64,000 bases of DNA from Paraphaeosphaeria minitans (lineage: Eukaryota > Ascomycota > Dothideomycetes > Pleosporales > Didymosphaeriaceae), in contig WJXW01000002.1 of the NCBI GenBank assembly GCA_015832175.1, positions 2,232,001-2,296,000 on the forward strand, read 5' to 3'. Positions 12,083 to 25,327 of the stretch are shown here, piece by piece. Each line of letters starts with the position of its first letter. Position 1 is the stretch's first letter. Position numbers and translations under genes: made by a program. Under the pieces are notes generated by a model, which did no database searches, had not been told where the DNA came from, and saw only the letters and a program-made list of their open reading frames with translations.

Positions 12083-15000
12083 ATGTCTCCGTCACCGATG
12101 CCGCGATGGCCCGCGAGTCCCATAGACATAGATGTACCACAGATTGACGAGACCAACGACGTGGGAGAGCTTGTGAGAAAACTTTCCTTGTGCGTAACTG
12201 GAAACAGCCGCTCGATGCTCCACCCGATGAAGATGCTGCTCGCGACAGCCCGGTCTGCCCTCTCGTGTCGTAAGAGCCGTGCTGATCGCAAGGCTGTAGT
12301 TACATCGTCGAGGCCATCACATTCCCCCATAGCTTCGAAGAGCTCCGCACCGCAGTATCCGCACGCACCTTGACACCCCTCATCCTATACCTTACCGAAA
12401 GCTGTCATCACCGAGCTATCGTGCACGCACTCTTAGCCCTGAAGGCCCACTTTGCCGCGCTTGAAGAATCGAGCGATGAACCTGGCGTCAACGAAACCCG
12501 TGGGTATGCTTGCGAATACGTAGCCTGGCAGTTCTTGGCCAACCTCACCGAGCGCGACACAATCGATTTCCTCCTGCATGAGATCCAGCCGTCTGCACCC
12601 ACTCGCAATCGCGGTCCGGATATAGAGCGTGAGCAAGAGAATGGGATTGCGCCTGTTACTGAAAGAAGCGCGCTTCTTGATGATGGACGTACGTCTTCAT
12701 ACTTTGGAACGGATGGCGTTCACGGCGGTATGGCTTCATCAGGCCAGTCCGACGAATTTACCGCCCAATTTGAGAATTTGAGTGCCTTGGAAATTGCAGC
12801 CGTGTCGGATAGTAAGAAGTTCCTCAGACAGCGCCCCGTTCAGAAGATCATCGACAGTCTGTGGAGGGTACGTGAATCCCAATCGCCAAACCGGCAACAT
12901 CCTTACCGTCCTCAGGGTGAAATTGTGTTCTGGGATACTCTCGGAGTAAACTCAGTGAAGGAGCCAAAGCTCTACAACCGCCGCAGAGCCGATCTATGTG
13001 AGTGTATCCCGTGACATCTTCAGAAGCCGTGCCGCGCTGCCTCGATCAGCTCTTCCAGCCGGAGACGTGGATCACATTGTAGTCTCGAGGCGTCAGAGTT
13101 CGAGCGTATAACACACGCCTGCATGCTCACGAACGCACCCACTTTCTCTGAACCCCTGTATCTGAGACGGCTCCAGTATCTTCCTTTTGCTGACACCGGT
13201 TGTCTTGTATAGTTTGCCGCCTTCGAGTGCCAAGGTATTTGAAGATCTATGAGACTCTCTACTTCGCGATGTTCCTCGTTCTGTACTATGTTGTCCTCAC
13301 CCATCGGAGTTCCTCCCGCGTAACATCCGCCGAAGCGTTGCTCTATGTTTGGATCGCGGGATTCGCTTACGATGAGTTCGGGGAGTTCCATGACGCGGGA
13401 CAAGTGAGCTTCTACACGGCCGGGCTTTGGGGAGCGTGGGATCTGGTGAGTAGATGCCATGCAGCCGAACGCGGCTAACAAGGGAATAGAGCATCGTCCT
13501 GGTTGGCATTGTATTCTGTGCACTTCGTAAGTGATATTTTCCATGACAGAGCGCGTCTTTGCTCACGTTTTGCGCACAGGAATTGTGGGTCTCACTACAC
13601 TGGGTGAAGCCTCTCGCGGGATCCTAGACCTTGCGTACGACGTTCTCGGCCTGGAAGCTCTCTTCCTCGTTCCTCGCATTTTTGGGCTACTGAGTCTGAA
13701 TCCTTATTTCGGGACGTTGGTAAGTTGATCTGCGCTGTCGTGCCCCTCGGTAACTGTGTGAGTTGACTGACTTGATTCACAGATCCCGTGCCTCAAGGAG
13801 ATGGTCAGTAGGCTGACCAGTAGTTAAGCCAGATCGGATGAGCTAATTCCAGTTGACACAGACGAAAGACTTTGTCAAATTCTTGTCTCTTGTCGTCATT
13901 CTGTATCTTGGTCAGCGAATATGCCAATGTCGAGCTCTCAAGTCCATGGCTTACTATTTCGACCTGCAGGCTTCCTCACCACGTTCGTGTTACTCGCAAG
14001 GGGAACTTACACACCCAGCGAAATGGTCCGTACTATCAATGCAGACCAACGTTCCTCTGAGCTGACGAAATCACAGAGCTGGATACTCATCAAGGTCTTT
14101 TTTGGTTCCTCCTACTTGGGATTTGTGAGTGCATCAATGAAATGAACGGTGGATGAATTTATTGACTGATCATCCTAGGATGTGGCGCAACAGATGTAGG
14201 GCAACACTTCGAGAGCACTGAAACGCAAACTGACAGTTCGTGCAAGATCTCCATATTTTGGTCCACCCGTCATGGTCTGTCCGCTGATCCCCGGATGTTT
14301 GCTTTCCGCTAATCAGCCTGATAGCTCATCTTTGTGGCGCTAACAAACATCCTTCTGATCACTTCGCTGGTTTCGCTGTTATCCAACAGCTTAAGCAAGG
14401 TATGTCGGATAATTCTTAGAAACCGTCACATGTCTGGCTGGCCAAGTACGAAGACCGCCTGACTTAAGCGCCTTCAAACTTGCGCTAATGGCGGCGTTGC
14501 GGGAAGCCACTCGGGCGGCAGCACCGCCTCAACCCAGCCGCAGCCAGCTTGTCGCAGCAACCAGTATGATTACTTCACCATCGTCACAGTAAGAGACTAC
14601 GGGCTGTTGCGCTGTCTCTCTATGCATGGTGCCGCGTAGACGAGCTGTCAGATTTGAAGCTTCTGCCCTGAGTCTGTCAGAGCTCATCTTGATGATCTTT
14701 ATTGGGCTTAGTTAGCGCATAGGCAAGCGGGACGTGAAGGCTAACATCTGCAGGTGCTCGACCATGCACGTGACGAATACTTGTTCATGTACGTCGATTT
14801 GCAACTCACCGTGATGCAGGAGTACTAATCAGAAATGCGACAGTTATTCCGTCTACGTACTTGAAGCGTCTTCGTCAAATCGCTTAACATATTATCTCCC
14901 ACCGTTGGTAAGTCATCACGCCCTAAACCGCTTCTGGTCGTGTGAAACGGGATTTTAGGCGCCGGCACCCACCAGTCTCTCTGGCCCACCCGCTGCTGGT

Positions 15001-15629
15001 CGTCTTCTTGACGCGAAAGGCAGGTCTGTGGGGTTTGGGTTTTCAAGGGGACCACTCTCCCTGGTGCAAGCCTTGAAGTGCCGCTCAGGCAGATTCTCAA
15101 ACCCCAAAGCTTTCCACGTGTCTAAAGAGACTCCTTGTCCTGTCTTCGACCTTAGCATGAGGCTGACAAGGGTACCCAGAACCTCATCCCGCTTCTCCTT
15201 CGTCCACTCAGGCTAGTACTGCCTTCGGAGCGGCTACGGAGTGCTCGCATTGTCATTCTCAAAGCAACCCATCTACCATTCGTGGGAGCCATATGGGCTT
15301 ACGAACGACTGTTTAGTTCCCACGCGCGTAACTCTGGAGCGTTGTCAATGACCGGTCCCGAAACCCCGAGGATGAGAAAGGGGTTTTTTCGGTCATCTAT
15401 CCAGCCATCTCGATCGTTAGCTGCAGGCTTTCGGGGTTCTTCGAGCGGAAGCAACGGTTCACTAGGCATAGCACCCGAGTCCCGTCCATCCTGGGCTAGA
15501 GATGGACCAGCAGACCCCGACCAGCAACTAAAGATATTGGTCTCCAAGCTCAGCATGCAGGTCGAGGAACTCACGTCCATTGTTTCACAGCTGCAAGAGC
15601 AACGCGAAGCAACAAGCGTGGCCGCTTGA
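12083..15629 (+). CDS. YVC1: YVC1-type vacuolar TRP calcium-activated cation channel
   Basis: A fungal TRP channel that releases vacuolar calcium. Sixteen exons join in frame to 669 residues: 12083-12189, 12300-12867, 12916-12997, 13213-13445, 13490-13526, 13580-13719, 13783-13803, 13862-13910, 13970-14025, 14077-14124, 14179-14195, 14247-14274, 14325-14399, 14754-14788, 14844-14907 and 15180-15629. The N-terminal cytosolic part contains ETRGYACEYVAWQFL. The transmembrane core begins near RVPRYLKIYE. The pore region reads FFGSSYLGFDVAQQISPYFG, aligning with the pore of yeast Yvc1. It is followed by the last helix, then by VLDHARDEYLF and a Ser-rich tail with a short coiled coil (VSKLSMQVEELTSIVSQLQEQ). 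Three introns are unusually long (215, 354 and 272 nt). All junctions use GT-AG and keep phase, so the gene appears intact. One exon is only 17 nt. Confidence 0.9.
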
Positions 15630-16534
15630 TGACCATGGCTTCCATCTCTCCAAGCCGTGAGCTTCTCTCCACCCTCAAGCTTGGCCTATTCAAGCCCGGT
15701 AAAACAGAAGATATACCATACTAAAACATTGGTTAAGCGGGATATGGCAAACTTGATAGCGAGCCGTGGATGTCTTACAACCAGACCATACACCGGATGG
15801 CACCAAATATCGTGCGTTGGTCTCCTTGTCCAAGCGGCCTCAAAGCTGAACCTCTTGACGAGACGTGCTAGGTAGCATACAAAGGGGAGTCTTACGGGCT
15901 GATGATCGCTCGCGATCTGCGCAGCCCATCGAACTCTCTTTCAATTGGACCTAGTTCTCAGTAGAAATCAAAGCGCAGGGGTAGTGCTCATCGCGTCAAT
16001 GTCACCAGTTCACCCTCGTATGATTTGTGCTCGGCCCGCGGGCGCTCCCGAGAGCTTGGATGAGTTCACAACACGACTCACACGCCACCAATTGCTAGGA
16101 TCTACCCTTGTCGGTCAATGCCTAGCCCAGATCCCTGCTGGTGTGCATGTCCCCACTCTACAGCTCTGAGCCCTGAGCAAGACACGGCCCCATGCGCGCA
16201 CCGCACAAAAAACATGCGCGGCGGGCGGCAAGCGCCTGCGCATGCCTGGTCTGGCAGCGCCGCCTCTTTTCAGTACAATCTCCGAATCTGCCTCACATTC
16301 TCATGCTCAGTCCCCATTATCTGGATGTGCTAGTAGACGCACCGCCTCAGTAGTACCAAAACGTAGTTCTCTTCGAGCTTGCCAGGGTTGTACCTACCTA
16401 GCCCGTTCTTCAAATATATCCCGTGCCTCGTACGCCCATTATCTGCACACTCACCAAGCTCTACTCATATTTGATTCTACAGCTTGTACAACTGCCTCTT
16501 ATCTACTACTTCCTTCACTCACACACACTGCACT
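15630..16534. other. Intergenic/5' regulatory region of the C2H2 factor gene
   Basis: About 900 nt without a supported gene. It is pyrimidine-rich near 16440-16530, typical of a fungal transcription start region. A TACCTACCTAG word lies near 16390. Confidence 0.4.
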
Positions 16535-17823
16535 ATGATAGTGCCAGTGCAATCGTTATCTCCCTCTATGAATTCTCGAGACCAGACTGGGCCTTCGACG
16601 CCTTTCAACCAAGCACCCCACTCGGCCTCCATGCTACAGTCGCCTGCGTATCCTTCTCCAGCTGGAAGCGATACGGAACCGGCAAGATATCCAGTTGATG
16701 GACCAGGGCTGTATCAATATTCCCAGCCATTTCCTACGTCCGCAGATCGATTTGTGTTCTCGTCCTCCTCACGACCCAGCCAGGACTGGAATGGCACGCC
16801 CTCAATGCCTGCGGCGCCTATCGTCAATCCATGGACTTCTGGAGCATACGACCATCCGGTATGCCCCGACAACAGATCAAACATGCTGTGGCCCGAATAC
16901 CACTCAACCCATCGATCGTCAACGTCGTCACATCGTGCAATGTCTGTATTCTCAGGCGACGGCTCAGAGCACAGCTTTCCTACCATCAAAATGGAGGGCA
17001 GTGCAAGTTGGGCTCCCGACAACGAGTTCTCGGCCACAGTTGCACCGGCGCGGCTGACTAACCCTACACCATACGAAGGTGCATATGGGTCTCCAATGTC
17101 TCCCTACGAGAGTGACAGCACATCCGGGCCTTCCTACAAGGCCGAGTTCACAGGGCAAGCTTCCCCTGGCAGCAGACGCCCCAAATCTTCGCAAAGTGAC
17201 AGCAAGATCTCTCAGGCTCGTAAGCATTCTCGCCGAACCAAGGTGCCTGATGCAGAGGCAAAATTCAGATGTGATATCTGTGGCTGCGGTTTCGTTCGAG
17301 CATACAACAAGAAAACTCACATGATGCGCCATGAGCCCAATCGTCAAAGAGACCACCGTTGCACCTACGATGATTGCGAAAACAAGTTCGAGAGAAAGAC
17401 AGATCTTCAACGCCACATCAACAGTGTTCACCTGCACGAGAAACCCCATAAATGTGAGCTATGTGGCAAGCGATTCGCTCGCAAAGACACGCTCAACAGG
17501 TGAGATGCTTCTGACACTCAGGCCGAAGCCTAGTTAACTAAATCAGGCACAGACATGATGTCCAGGGCGGCTGTCCGAGACGCAACGAAATCGACGTGCC
17601 CACTTTGATCGCACGGAGCCGATCGATGCAATCTAGCCCCGCCCTCCCACAATCCTATCTACCCTCGCCGCAGCCGGAAATGTACGCCAGCTTCCACCCT
17701 GCCGATCATCCACAGGGCCTTTTCGGCTCAAGACATCAACAGGGTGCCGATGGAGGGGTGTTTGATGGCCGCTATTCGCGGTTCTCGAACGCAGGCTTCG
17801 GCCACAGCCCCCATGGGCTCTAA
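16535..17823 (+). CDS. C2H2 zinc-finger transcription factor
   Basis: Two exons (16535-17499, 17547-17823) around a 47-nt intron (GTGAGA...TCAG) give 413 residues; ATG 16568 is an alternative start. About 240 residues of Ser/Pro/Gln-rich, probably disordered activation region are followed by a basic patch (RKHSRRTK). A tandem of three C2H2 fingers begins near residue 244. The first opens CDICGCGF, the second CTYDDCENKF with HINSVH, and the third CELCGKRF with its final histidines encoded across the splice junction. After the fingers come RHDVQGGCPRR and a Pro/Ser/Gly-rich tail. The gene is expected to encode a DNA-binding regulator. Its target genes and exact orthologue are not recognisable to me. 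The long gene-free stretch downstream is notable. Confidence 0.85.
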
Positions 17824-20800
17824 GCAATACCAGGTCTGGGAGGGCTGTTTGATTGGCAACTTTTTTCTATCGGCGTTTTGTTTGGGCATGGACGCTACCT
17901 ACCTACAACAAAGCGCAAGGGAGGAATTATTGAGTGACTTGGCATGCAAGAAAGCATGCGCGGCGCAAAGGTAGACAGGAATAGCTACCTGCTGGGAGCC
18001 ACTGGGCTGTAGCATCGTCCTAATGCAATTGTTCTTTCTCCCCTCAGACTCGGAGGTAATCAAGCCCGTGAGTCTGATGCTGACGACCGGGGCCTAAAGC
18101 AACCCTGCAAGATGTGCAAACAAACGGCTCGGGCGCAACGGCGGGGGGCTGTCCATGGGGCTGTCCATGGGGCTGTCCATGGGGCTGTCCATGCTGCCTG
18201 ACACACACGCACACCCACACAGGCAGTCTCGCGCTCGTCCACACACAATGTCTTTGGCGTGCAAGCGCGCGTACGGAACGTCAGCCGTCAGCCCAGTGTG
18301 GGCGACCCGCCCCCGAACAAGGGTCGCGGACCACCTTCTGTCTGAGCAGATTGCTGCAGATGCGCGATGTTGCTCAAGCGCATAGGAGAACCAGTAGGGT
18401 GAGGGCATTTTGGGCGCTGGCGCTTATGCATGCACGTCTGCACGGCACGACAAACATCGCCACCAGTCCTTTCCCCGTCAATAGTTATTAGACGCACCGT
18501 CTGCTGTGCTGGCTATATTGCCATGTCGTTTTTAGCAGTTCCGCAGCAGCGCGGCGGGGCGGCTGTTGCAAAGCATGTCGTGCGTGCTGCAGACCGACGA
18601 GCGCCCTTCCACTCGAAGGAGGCGCAGACGCTGAGAGTGGTAGATAGGTAGGTAGGTACCGGTACCTACATCAACGGCAGCATCGACTTGAAGGTCCGAC
18701 AGGACAGATCTGCGGCACTCATGCCCCCTTCACAAAACCTGTCTTACGATTGTGAACTTGAAATCGTTCCGCGGCCATCGGCAGCTCGCTTGCGGGCCAT
18801 CACAAGGTCGGTCCGTCCGCGGCAGGCTGGGACCTGCACGACTCCCCCGAGAGATGCACATACCCTCCACATTCACCGTCGGCACGCGCATCGCTAACCC
18901 CTTGTCTGCTGCGAAATTCAAATGCGCGTTGACGCCTAGCGCGTTTTGTTCCGCTTCGAGCGTCCATCATGGGCTGGCCTTTGTACACAGCAATCAATGC
19001 TGCCTAACCCGACTGCGTGGATCCGCATGCGCCGAGCTGCTGCTTTTGCCAGCCCCCCCAGCGGAATGTGCAATCTTCACTGGTGGCTTTCACCGTTGCT
19101 GGCTATCATCATTCCTGCGCTCCCGCTTGTCCATTGACGCGAAGTCGTCAAAGACGGGCTGCTGGCTGTCTGCTGCCGGGCGGAAGCACATGACTGGGCG
19201 GGCATGCGGGCTATGGTACTCGATCATCGTCGCATTGGCGGTCCGTCCCTCATCTCTCTCTTCGGCACTGAGTCTCTCCCCCTAGTGCATCATTTGAAGA
19301 AGAGTGTCCCGCCGCCGACCACACCCATCAACTGAGACATGCCCCACCTGCACTGGTCGCTTTCGCGCTTCGAGATTGGGCCTTCCAGCCCATTGCATCA
19401 CGGAGAATACACAGCAGGGCGCATGTTCACCTCTGAACCCCGCCGGCTTCCTCTATTGGGCAGTGACGGCCTGCAGATCGTTGCCACCCTTTGTAGCCGG
19501 CCACTGGTATAACGAGCATCTACGCTCACTGGTCGTCGGATATACGCTCGTATTACTGTCACCTTGGCCGTTTGGGTACAAGATTCATCAGTCTCTGGTA
19601 TAAAACTGCTCCGTGCCCGACTCAACTCAGGGCATCTGCGAGCTGCATCGCAGCGCTGTGGCCACTCAGCTTGCAGTCCGGGCCTGACACTCGTCTACTG
19701 AAGCCCTTGTACGGGAACGGCTCAACGTTTTGCACATGGACCCCCGGAGCACCTGCATCTGTGCAACCGCACTGTTGCTTTAGACAATTTTATTCGATGC
19801 CCGTGGTGCAGGGGAGGCGCAAGGTCGCCGACGGATCACTTTGACATCAAGCCAATCTATCATTGGGGGCTCTTCACGTCGCAGTCCTTTCCAGGGAGGA
19901 CCACCCTTTCAGCTCCGTGACGTACTTGTTCTACTCTCAGACTGCCCCAACGACCGAGGGCTCTAGCAACGCCGTGCAAGAACGTAAATATACTCAGTGA
20001 CGGGGAGGATCGCAAGAAACAAGCTTACGCTTTTTAAACTTCTCACGAGCACGTGTGGACCGGGCGTCTTCTCCACCTTCTCCATTGTAGTGGACTGCCT
20101 GGGCTGATTACACGTGGCTTCTCAACTGCAAGTCAACGCCTGTTTGATGTCTCAAGAGGCGCAAACATGCCATGCGAATGCGAATGCGCATGTGAAACTT
20201 GAAACCTCCCGCTCAGTAGAGGGTCGCTTCGAGCAGTTGACAGTTTCATTTCGTCTTGCTGAACCGCAAAGTTGCCGAAAATTTCCCGGATAGTCCGACA
20301 CTTGGGGCGAAGAGCTGACTTCTGAGCCCACCTTCACAGTGTCACAGTGGGCAACCACAGTTTGCTTGTTGAATCGTTTGATCGCAGATAAGAGTCTCAG
20401 GCGTGCCTTGCTGCAGGCGATTCACCGACCTCGTGGACTTGGGTTTCCAGAAGATGCAGTGAGGACTCTGGAACAATCTATCGCGCGGCAGCGCAACTCG
20501 AGCCCGGCGACTATCGCGATGGGCCTTGTTCCGTGCCGGGGAGCAAACGCGCAGCCGGCGGAAAGCGCGTCTGGCGGCTATATCCTGGCTGATCTACCGC
20601 GGAGAACGCGCGCGTGGCGCACACCGCGCCGTCATCGCCAACGTTTTAGCGCTTGTGTTACAGAGCTCTAAACTAACGTCAAGCTCAGTAAACCCTTCTT
20701 TCTTACACATCTTAGAGCTATCTTCAGCGCGCTGGATTTGATCACTCGCACTGTCTTTCCACTTGGACGTGTCGTTGCCTCGTTGCGCGGGCGTTTTCAC

Positions 20801-23800
20801 GATCGTTTTGGTACTTGCGGAACACGACCCCAGTATGTCCGAAAGGCCGAGATTCCCTGGAGCTCGCAGTCTTTGCAATCATGGACTCATGTCAGCAAGA
20901 TACACTCGTCTGGCAGTCTTCTGTCGGCAATCCTACGGGTCCCACCGGGCATGGGGTGCTGCGGGGTGTTCCGCGTATCTCGTAGGCGTTGCTGTATATC
21001 GGCGCTTAAGAGCAGGCTCGTGCAACGCTCAAAGACGAACGCAGGAACCGTAAGAACACTGCATTCACGAGGAGCTGTGCCCACCCCTCCTGGCCCCTGC
21101 TGTACAGAGGATGAGGCTAGCCTTGCGCTGACACCAATGGAATCGCCCTTTCCCGTTTAGCAATGTTACTACCATACTTGATACACTAGATTCCCCAGCG
21201 CGCATGTCTCGGTTTTCTTCAGTTTCACCGGGTTGAATTAGGTCATTGGAAGGGTGCAACGTGATCGTGGCGGTACCCAGAGTACGGTCATAGGGCTATA
21301 CAACTTTCCAAAATGAAACATGCTGCACCTTGACGACATGCGCTGCGGTCTTGACCTGCAGCCCTACCTACGAGTCATAGGTCAAATATACGTTCGGACT
21401 TATATTTAGGGAAACATTTATCGGATGCTCAACTTTCGCCTTAAAAAGGGCCAACAGGGGTGGATACTCGGAGACGCAGCATCTTACGTCGAATCGTCAT
21501 GTAGACGCCCTAATCATCATTTTACCGATCTCGTTTTCGTTCTCACGATCACAGCATGACTGGAGCTAGCTAATTGCATCATTAGTATCTGGGTTAACAT
21601 CGGCCCAAGCTATACTCTACTTCGCATGCACAGCCCATCGAACTTCGCGATCGGCTTTGCAGACGCGACAAACGACTACTGCAACTATCTGACCTTCGAT
21701 CATGTAAGAACCCAGCAAGGGGCCAAGTACACCTGCAAGTAAGAAACTATAACGGGACTAAGTGTATCCCGTATAAGCGATATTACACACCTGCAATGTG
21801 GCGACGACTCTATGGATGCACTTCCATGTCCGTTCACTTGCCTTTTTTCTAGGCGCCAGGGTTTTGTGGGCTACGGAGAAGACGGACCTAGAAGGCTTGA
21901 ATAAACGCCTGGAGATTCTTTCCTGTATACAATGCAGCTCAGACCATCGGATAGAGTTAGACTAAATACTCTCTTTAGACCGAATTCTCTTCCCCGGCTG
22001 ATTTCCCTTGACCAACAACTGGCATCGTCAGAACGCGAGCACACGGCTTGCGACCTTTTTATTTAGTTTGTATTTTCGCTTTGGAAGATTTGGACTAACA
22101 CAATACAGCTTGAGGTGCAATATGCTTTAGGTACAACCCATTCGATTCGATACTACAATCATCTTCTCTCCGATGGATATTTGAAAAAAGCCTGTACTCA
22201 GCAGTCTTTTTCCACGGGTCTCTTACATCCAACTATGTCTTTTTTTAAGCACTGCAACTAAAAAGCGCCAGGCTCCGAGATGCATGATCAGGCAAACATG
22301 CACTGGCAACACCGCGGCTGTACGACAACAGGCGAGAATCGCTCACGACTTACAATCCAGGACGACACTGCATCGAAGCTACAGAGATCTGTGTCCACAT
22401 CGACCTACACATGAGTCTGCAAAGACCAATTTCCGATGCTTAACACGAAAAACCAGATCGGCTATCAGTGCAAGGTTGTCCGATCGCCCACACAAGCGCA
22501 ATGTTCAGGGGGGCCTCAGGCAGCGCGCTTGCAGGAAGCGAGCCAGCCGCGCTTATTAACTCTCCCCTCCGCCGACTTTCCTCCCCGATCATCGATCCTC
22601 CCGCAGCATCCACCAAACTGCTGGCCCCAGCGCTGGCCTGGATTTTCACGAAAGCCATTGGCGCGCCGATAATATCACAGTCTGGGGGATCTCACGTCGG
22701 GCCATTCACTACATTCGGTCGAGCTCACAAAGGCTGATGGCGCAGGACATACCTAAGCGATCGCCACGCGCGGCTGGCTGAGAATCTCGACGTGGGGTGA
22801 GATTGCAGACTACAAGGCCGGAGGTGGGGGATGTCTTTGCGGGCAACGTTTGCGAAGCCTCGAGGTTCTCGCGCCGCGGGTGAGGGTTAATCTGAGGAAG
22901 GAAGGAAAGAATCAGGCCGCCGTTGATATCGCTTGCCGTTGTCCCGCGGAGTCCAAGTACGGACCGAACTGCGCGGGCAGCGAGGCGAGACGGAACACAT
23001 GCGAAACGGCACGTAATGCGTACGGCAAGGCTTGCGATTTGCCTATCGGCAGTGGGTACGCTTCCGTTCTCACTAGATGTGCCCACTTCACCCAGCAGCG
23101 TGGGACCGCAGCGCTTGCATGCAAGCCCTGGAACAGTTCATTATTCACGATCCCCACATGGTCGCGTACGCGCCGGTCATCACCGACAGGATTTTTGCCG
23201 CGGCACGCGCCTGGCTAATGAGTGCCCCATCGCAATTGACGATTCGCCGAGAAGCAGGTCCATAAGAAACACCAACCTGAAGGTCGTCCAAGCCATGAAG
23301 AAATCATCGGTGACAGTGGTGACGGCAAATGCTGTGCTGACTACTGATACCGCGCTGACTTAACCTACCTACCTACTCTGTGAGCGGCACGCGCTTAGCT
23401 GACGGACCCCAGGAACCTTGGCCTAAAGCAAACTTTCAACTCAAAATGTAAACACAATCAACAACTAGATAAACTTCTCAGCCCGCGCAACGTCGCACCG
23501 CCCTGCGACCGACGTCGTCCAGATAACCTCCAACCGCGCCGCGCTTCTGCATGGCTTCCCGCACCATCCCTCCCCCAACTCTACAAGCTCCAAGCTCCCC
23601 GCTCCCCGTGAGCTTCGCTGCGGCGTAGTCGTGCCAACGAAACGTGTGCGAGGGCGACTGCTACGCTGCGGCATGGGCGCCCACGTGGGCGCTAAATCAT
23701 AACGCCACGGAGATCGTGGCTCGTAGTTGCGGTTGAGGCGGCGGCGTGGGCGTTGGCGTGGTGAGGTTGTGGATCGAGGAGTGGCGGCAGGTAGAGGGTC

Positions 23801-24130
23801 GGAGGGGTAGATGTTAGTGCTGGGTGGTGTGGTGGGAGTGGAAACCAGATGTACGAAGTAGTCTAAGAATGAAAGTGTGCTCGATATCCGCATTGCAGGT
23901 TGTCGGTGGCATTCTCAACCAGTTGATTGCTACATGGCAGGCATCTAGCTCAGAGGTGAAAAGTTGCAAGTCATTTTAAGAGTGTCCAGCGTAAGATCGT
24001 GCACCCTAATCTTCGTCTATGTCATACAGCATTAATCATGATAGTTCGTTTACACCCCCAGCGCTCAACTCTGAACGCTCACCACGCCTCTCCCATACTT
24101 TTGAGCATCTTGGCTATCTACCGAACAAGA
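17824..24130. other. 6.3-kb stretch with no recognisable gene
   Basis: Both strands hold only short open frames with no conserved motif or consistent splicing. Composition varies: 18-21 kb is GC-moderate, while about 21.3-22.3 kb is AT-richer. It contains a 12-bp tandem repeat (18145-18192), a GGTA/TACC inverted cluster near 18640-18670 and TACC words near 23363. Possible contents are long regulatory DNA of the zinc-finger gene, non-coding RNA, or decayed mobile DNA; nothing decides between them. Confidence 0.45.
18145..18192. repeat. 12-bp tandem repeat, four perfect copies
   Basis: The unit GGGGCTGTCCAT is repeated four times head to tail. It lies about 320 nt downstream of the zinc-finger gene stop codon, in otherwise non-repetitive DNA. 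Confidence 0.9.
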
Positions 24131-25327
24131 TCATATGAAATCCCCATCGCCATATCCACCAAAGGAATTCGGCGGCCGCCCACCAGCACCGCCTAGGCCC
24201 CCGAAGCCTCCTCCGCCAGGGAACCGTGGGCCTCCTCGATTATCGCGCGGCGCACCGCCAGGTCCCACCGGATCGTATCTCGAACCAGGCGGTGCCATGG
24301 GATCGTATCCACCCTGACCACCGCCTTGTCCGCCAAACATCGGATCGTCGAATGTGGGGTGCATGCCGCCGCCCATACCACCAGGACGCGGCAGTCCACC
24401 GCCAAAATGAGGACGGAGAGGGTCGTATGGGCCAAGACCCTGCGGATAGAGGTCGTTGTGCCCGTAACCTCCGGGTTGTCTGTCGTCGCGCAGGCCCCCG
24501 CGGGGTGGGCGGGTGATCTCGTATTCGTCTTCGAAGCCTGGCATTGGCTCAGGCAGTGGGCGGCCCGGGTGGCGGGGTTGCGCGAGCGGGTCGACAAATG
24601 GGAAGGGACGAGCGGGCTCGGGGTCCTCGGGTGGACGACGTGGCTGTGAGGGTTCGCCTTGTCGCGGCTGTTCGCGCACGTGGTCAGCGTCGCGTTCGTC
24701 CTGGATGCGCGTATTTTCGTAGCCTTCCTTGTCCAGGCCAGGCGCCAGCTTTTGGATTATGGAGAGCTTGAGCAGGGCGCCAAAGTCGGAGAGGCGGCCT
24801 TGTGAAATGAAGACGTCCTGCAGCTTTTTCGCCAGGTCTTCTACCGGTGTGTTGTGGGATGCTGAGACGGGCAGGGACCCCTCTGAGATGTAGTCCTTAA
24901 TAGCGACATCGAAGGTCGCCGTTTTGTCATCGCCTACACCGAGGCCGAAGACAACCGCTTTGCCTCCTAGCCGATTGACCTTAATGATGTATTCGAGGGC
25001 AGATTGCGAGTGCGCATAGCGGAAAGCATAAGAGTTGTGGACATTCCAAGCTGTCGGCAGCGGTTGGGGATTCTCGGCGTCTGCGGACGCGTCTACCAGG
25101 CGTCAGCCTATGCGAACAAGCAGAGGGCATTACTCACCAATCTTATCGTCCTCACCCAGTCCAATAAGGCGGAAGCCTACCGCTATCATGCCGGCATGAG
25201 CCGCCAGCGCAACGGCTTCGTAGGCGCTATTCACCTTGCTCTCGGCGCTTTTGGGCAAGCTAGCCGCCATGAAGGTAGAGAGCGACGCGGCGCCCAGCGG
25301 ACTGCCCGCGCTGTTTGCTGGAGGCAT
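24131..25327 (-). CDS. FUB1: Proteasome inhibitor PI31 family regulator
   Basis: PI31/Fub1 binds the 20S proteasome and modulates its assembly or activity. Exon 1 is 25327-25138 and exon 2 is 25080-24131, with a 57-nt intron (GTGAGT...CGCAG). The spliced product is 379 residues. The N-terminal half is the FP domain fold (alternating SAYEAVALAAHAGMIAVGFRLIGLGED, then AWNVHNSYAFRY, and further on the KKLQD...LSDFGALLKL stretch). The C-terminal half is long, Pro/Gly/Arg-rich and disordered, and contains DPLRPHFGGG and MHPTFDDPMFGG, the hallmark proteasome-binding tail of this family. The start ATG gives MPPANSAGSP. The gene looks intact and ordinary. Confidence 0.9.

Noticed and set aside
11664..12140. 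158-codon minus-strand frame overlapping the 5' side of the unrecognised gene
   Set aside because: It conflicts with the frame that continues through two good introns, and its upper half lies antisense to the YVC1 first exon.
18752..19285. 177-codon plus-strand frame in the gene desert
   Set aside because: Its composition is like random translated DNA, with no motif or splice partner.
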